A DNA stretch of 64,000 bases from Ruegeria sp. THAF33 (lineage in GTDB: Bacteria > Pseudomonadota > Alphaproteobacteria > Rhodobacterales > Rhodobacteraceae), in assembly GCF_009363615.1 (NCBI RefSeq), contig NZ_CP045385.1:744001-808000 (forward strand). Direction: 5' to 3'. The position numbers were made by a program, and so were the translations under genes. The notes under the pieces were generated by a model. The model worked only from the letters and a program-made list of their open reading frames with translations, was not told the origin of the DNA and made no database searches. Below, piece after piece: positions 63,244 to 64,000 of this stretch; position 1 is the first letter of the stretch, and every line of letters begins with the position of its first letter.

Positions 63244-64000
63244 ATGAACACTTTTTGGAAAGCTGCGGCAGCCGCTGCGCTTGGACTTGTCTTGTCAGGC
63301 GCTGCGCAGGCGCAATCTGCACTGAACGAGGTGCTGGATTCCGGCGTGCTCAAGGTGGGCACCACGGGCGATTGGAATCCCATGTCGCTGCGCGACCCTG
63401 CAACCAACAGCTACAAAGGGTACGACATCGACATCATGAACGAGCTGGCCGCCGATCTGGGGGTCGAGGTCGAATATGTCCCCACCGACTGGAAAACACT
63501 GGTCAACGGTGTGGTGGCAGGCAAGTATCACCTGACCGGATCGGCATCGATTTCGCCGCCGCGCATGAAGGTCGCAGGTTTTTCCGACAGCTATATTTCG
63601 GTGGAACTCTTCCCCTATACGACCAAGGACAAGGCCGACAAGTTCGACGGTTATGACTCGATCAACCAACCCGGAGTAAAAGTCGCGACCACCCTGGGCA
63701 CAACATTCGAAAAGCGCGTCCGCGAATGGTTCCCGAACGCAGAAATCAAGGTGGTCGAGGCCCCGGCCCGCGGTTTTCAGGAAGTAATCGCAGGACGCGC
63801 GGATGTCTTCATTACGTCGAACATCGAAGGTTCGACCCTCGAGGCGAAATTTCCGGTGGTACGCGTGAAGAATGCAGGCCCGCGTTCGCCGTCACCCATC
63901 GCGATGATCCTGCCACAGGCCGATCAGGTGTGGATCAACTATGTAAACAACTGGATCGAAGTCAAAAAGGCGCAAGGGTTCTTCGAGGAAAATCGCAAGA
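63244..64000 (+). CDS. Amino acid-type ABC transporter substrate-binding protein (partial, runs off the window)
   Basis: The first 252 residues of a family 3 solute-binding protein. The signal peptide ends SGAAQAQ and the mature part begins [39 protein letters not shown] and [14 protein letters not shown] fit polar amino acid binders, but this subgroup also binds organic acids. It is divergent from the ATPase gene and should serve that transporter. The C-terminus lies outside the window. Confidence 0.9.
   Translation, partial: MNTFWKAAAAAALGLVLSGAAQAQSALNEVLDSGVLKVGTTGDWNPMSLRDPATNSYKGYDIDIMNELAADLGVEVEYVPTDWKTLVNGVVAGKYHLTGSASISPPRMKVAGFSDSYISVELFPYTTKDKADKFDGYDSINQPGVKVATTLGTTFEKRVREWFPNAEIKVVEAPARGFQEVIAGRADVFITSNIEGSTLEAKFPVVRVKNAGPRSPSPIAMILPQADQVWINYVNNWIEVKKAQGFFEENRK

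Overview
The window looks like chromosome of a marine alphaproteobacterium of the Roseobacter/Rhodobacteraceae type. The supporting signs are high GC, many TRAP, TTT and ABC uptake systems, a methionine gamma-lyase operon, phenylacetate and homoprotocatechuate genes, and hydroxyproline catabolism. This placement is an inference; no rRNA or other phylogenetic marker is present. I see no tRNA, rRNA, CRISPR array or prophage. The only mobile-element trace is a short decayed IS5-type transposase tail near 12.1-12.3 kb.

Layout. (1) 1-2.9 kb, minus strand: peptide ABC transporter (dppA, then an M24 Xaa-Pro-type peptidase, then dppB cut by the window edge). (2) 3.2-7.5 kb, minus: a membrane class III adenylate cyclase and a DEAD-box RNA helicase. 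(3) 7.9-12.0 kb: an mde-type methionine catabolic locus, with the 2-oxo-acid dehydrogenase E1 (mdeB) and methionine gamma-lyase on the minus strand and a divergent Lrp regulator. (4) 12.3-24.0 kb: a phenylacetate block. paaZ, a cytochrome P450, a TRAP transporter and a FadJ-like enzyme are on the minus strand; paaG, paaI, paaK and a TetR repressor are divergent. Two near-identical operators flank it. (5) 24.1-31.6 kb: homoprotocatechuate meta-cleavage operon hpaF-E-D, an aromatic amino acid decarboxylase, an FAH-family gene, hpaH and hpaI (fused to a DUF2218 domain), with a divergent MarR regulator. (6) 31.6-33.0 kb: a class III aminotransferase. (7) 33.0-42.0 kb: IclR regulator, tctCBA transporter, aldehyde dehydrogenase, AGXT2L-type phospholyase, APH-fold kinase and a UPF0261 (Tm-1-like) protein. 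(8) 42.4-53.2 kb: polar amino acid ABC transporter and a hydroxyproline catabolic set (DapA-like deaminase, 4-hydroxyproline epimerase, D-hydroxyproline oxidase, enolase-superfamily enzyme, a Ser/Thr proline-racemase-fold protein, GntR regulator, ketoglutarate semialdehyde dehydrogenase). (9) 53.5-58.3 kb: malonyl-CoA synthetase, catalase-peroxidase katG and divergent oxyR. (10) 58.4-64 kb: an unassigned catabolic cluster (two CMD-family proteins, an M29/NicX-like protein, a Rieske oxygenase, and a second polar amino acid type ABC transporter).

How it fits together. Blocks 4 and 5 funnel aromatic compounds to central metabolism. paaABCDE and hpaBC, which start those pathways, are not in this window. 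Blocks 1, 7 and 8 may form one theme, use of collagen-like material: peptide uptake and X-Pro cleavage, hydroxyproline breakdown, and a kinase/phospholyase pair like the one that degrades 5-hydroxylysine. An exact 11-base element (TGTATCCAAAA) occurs upstream of dppA, of the GntR gene and of the ketoglutarate semialdehyde dehydrogenase gene, and would tie block 1 to block 8. The strongest candidates for undescribed biology are the kinase/phospholyase/UPF0261 operon, the NicX-like/Rieske/CMD/ABC cluster, the aldolase-DUF2218 fusion and the Ser/Thr proline-racemase-fold enzyme.
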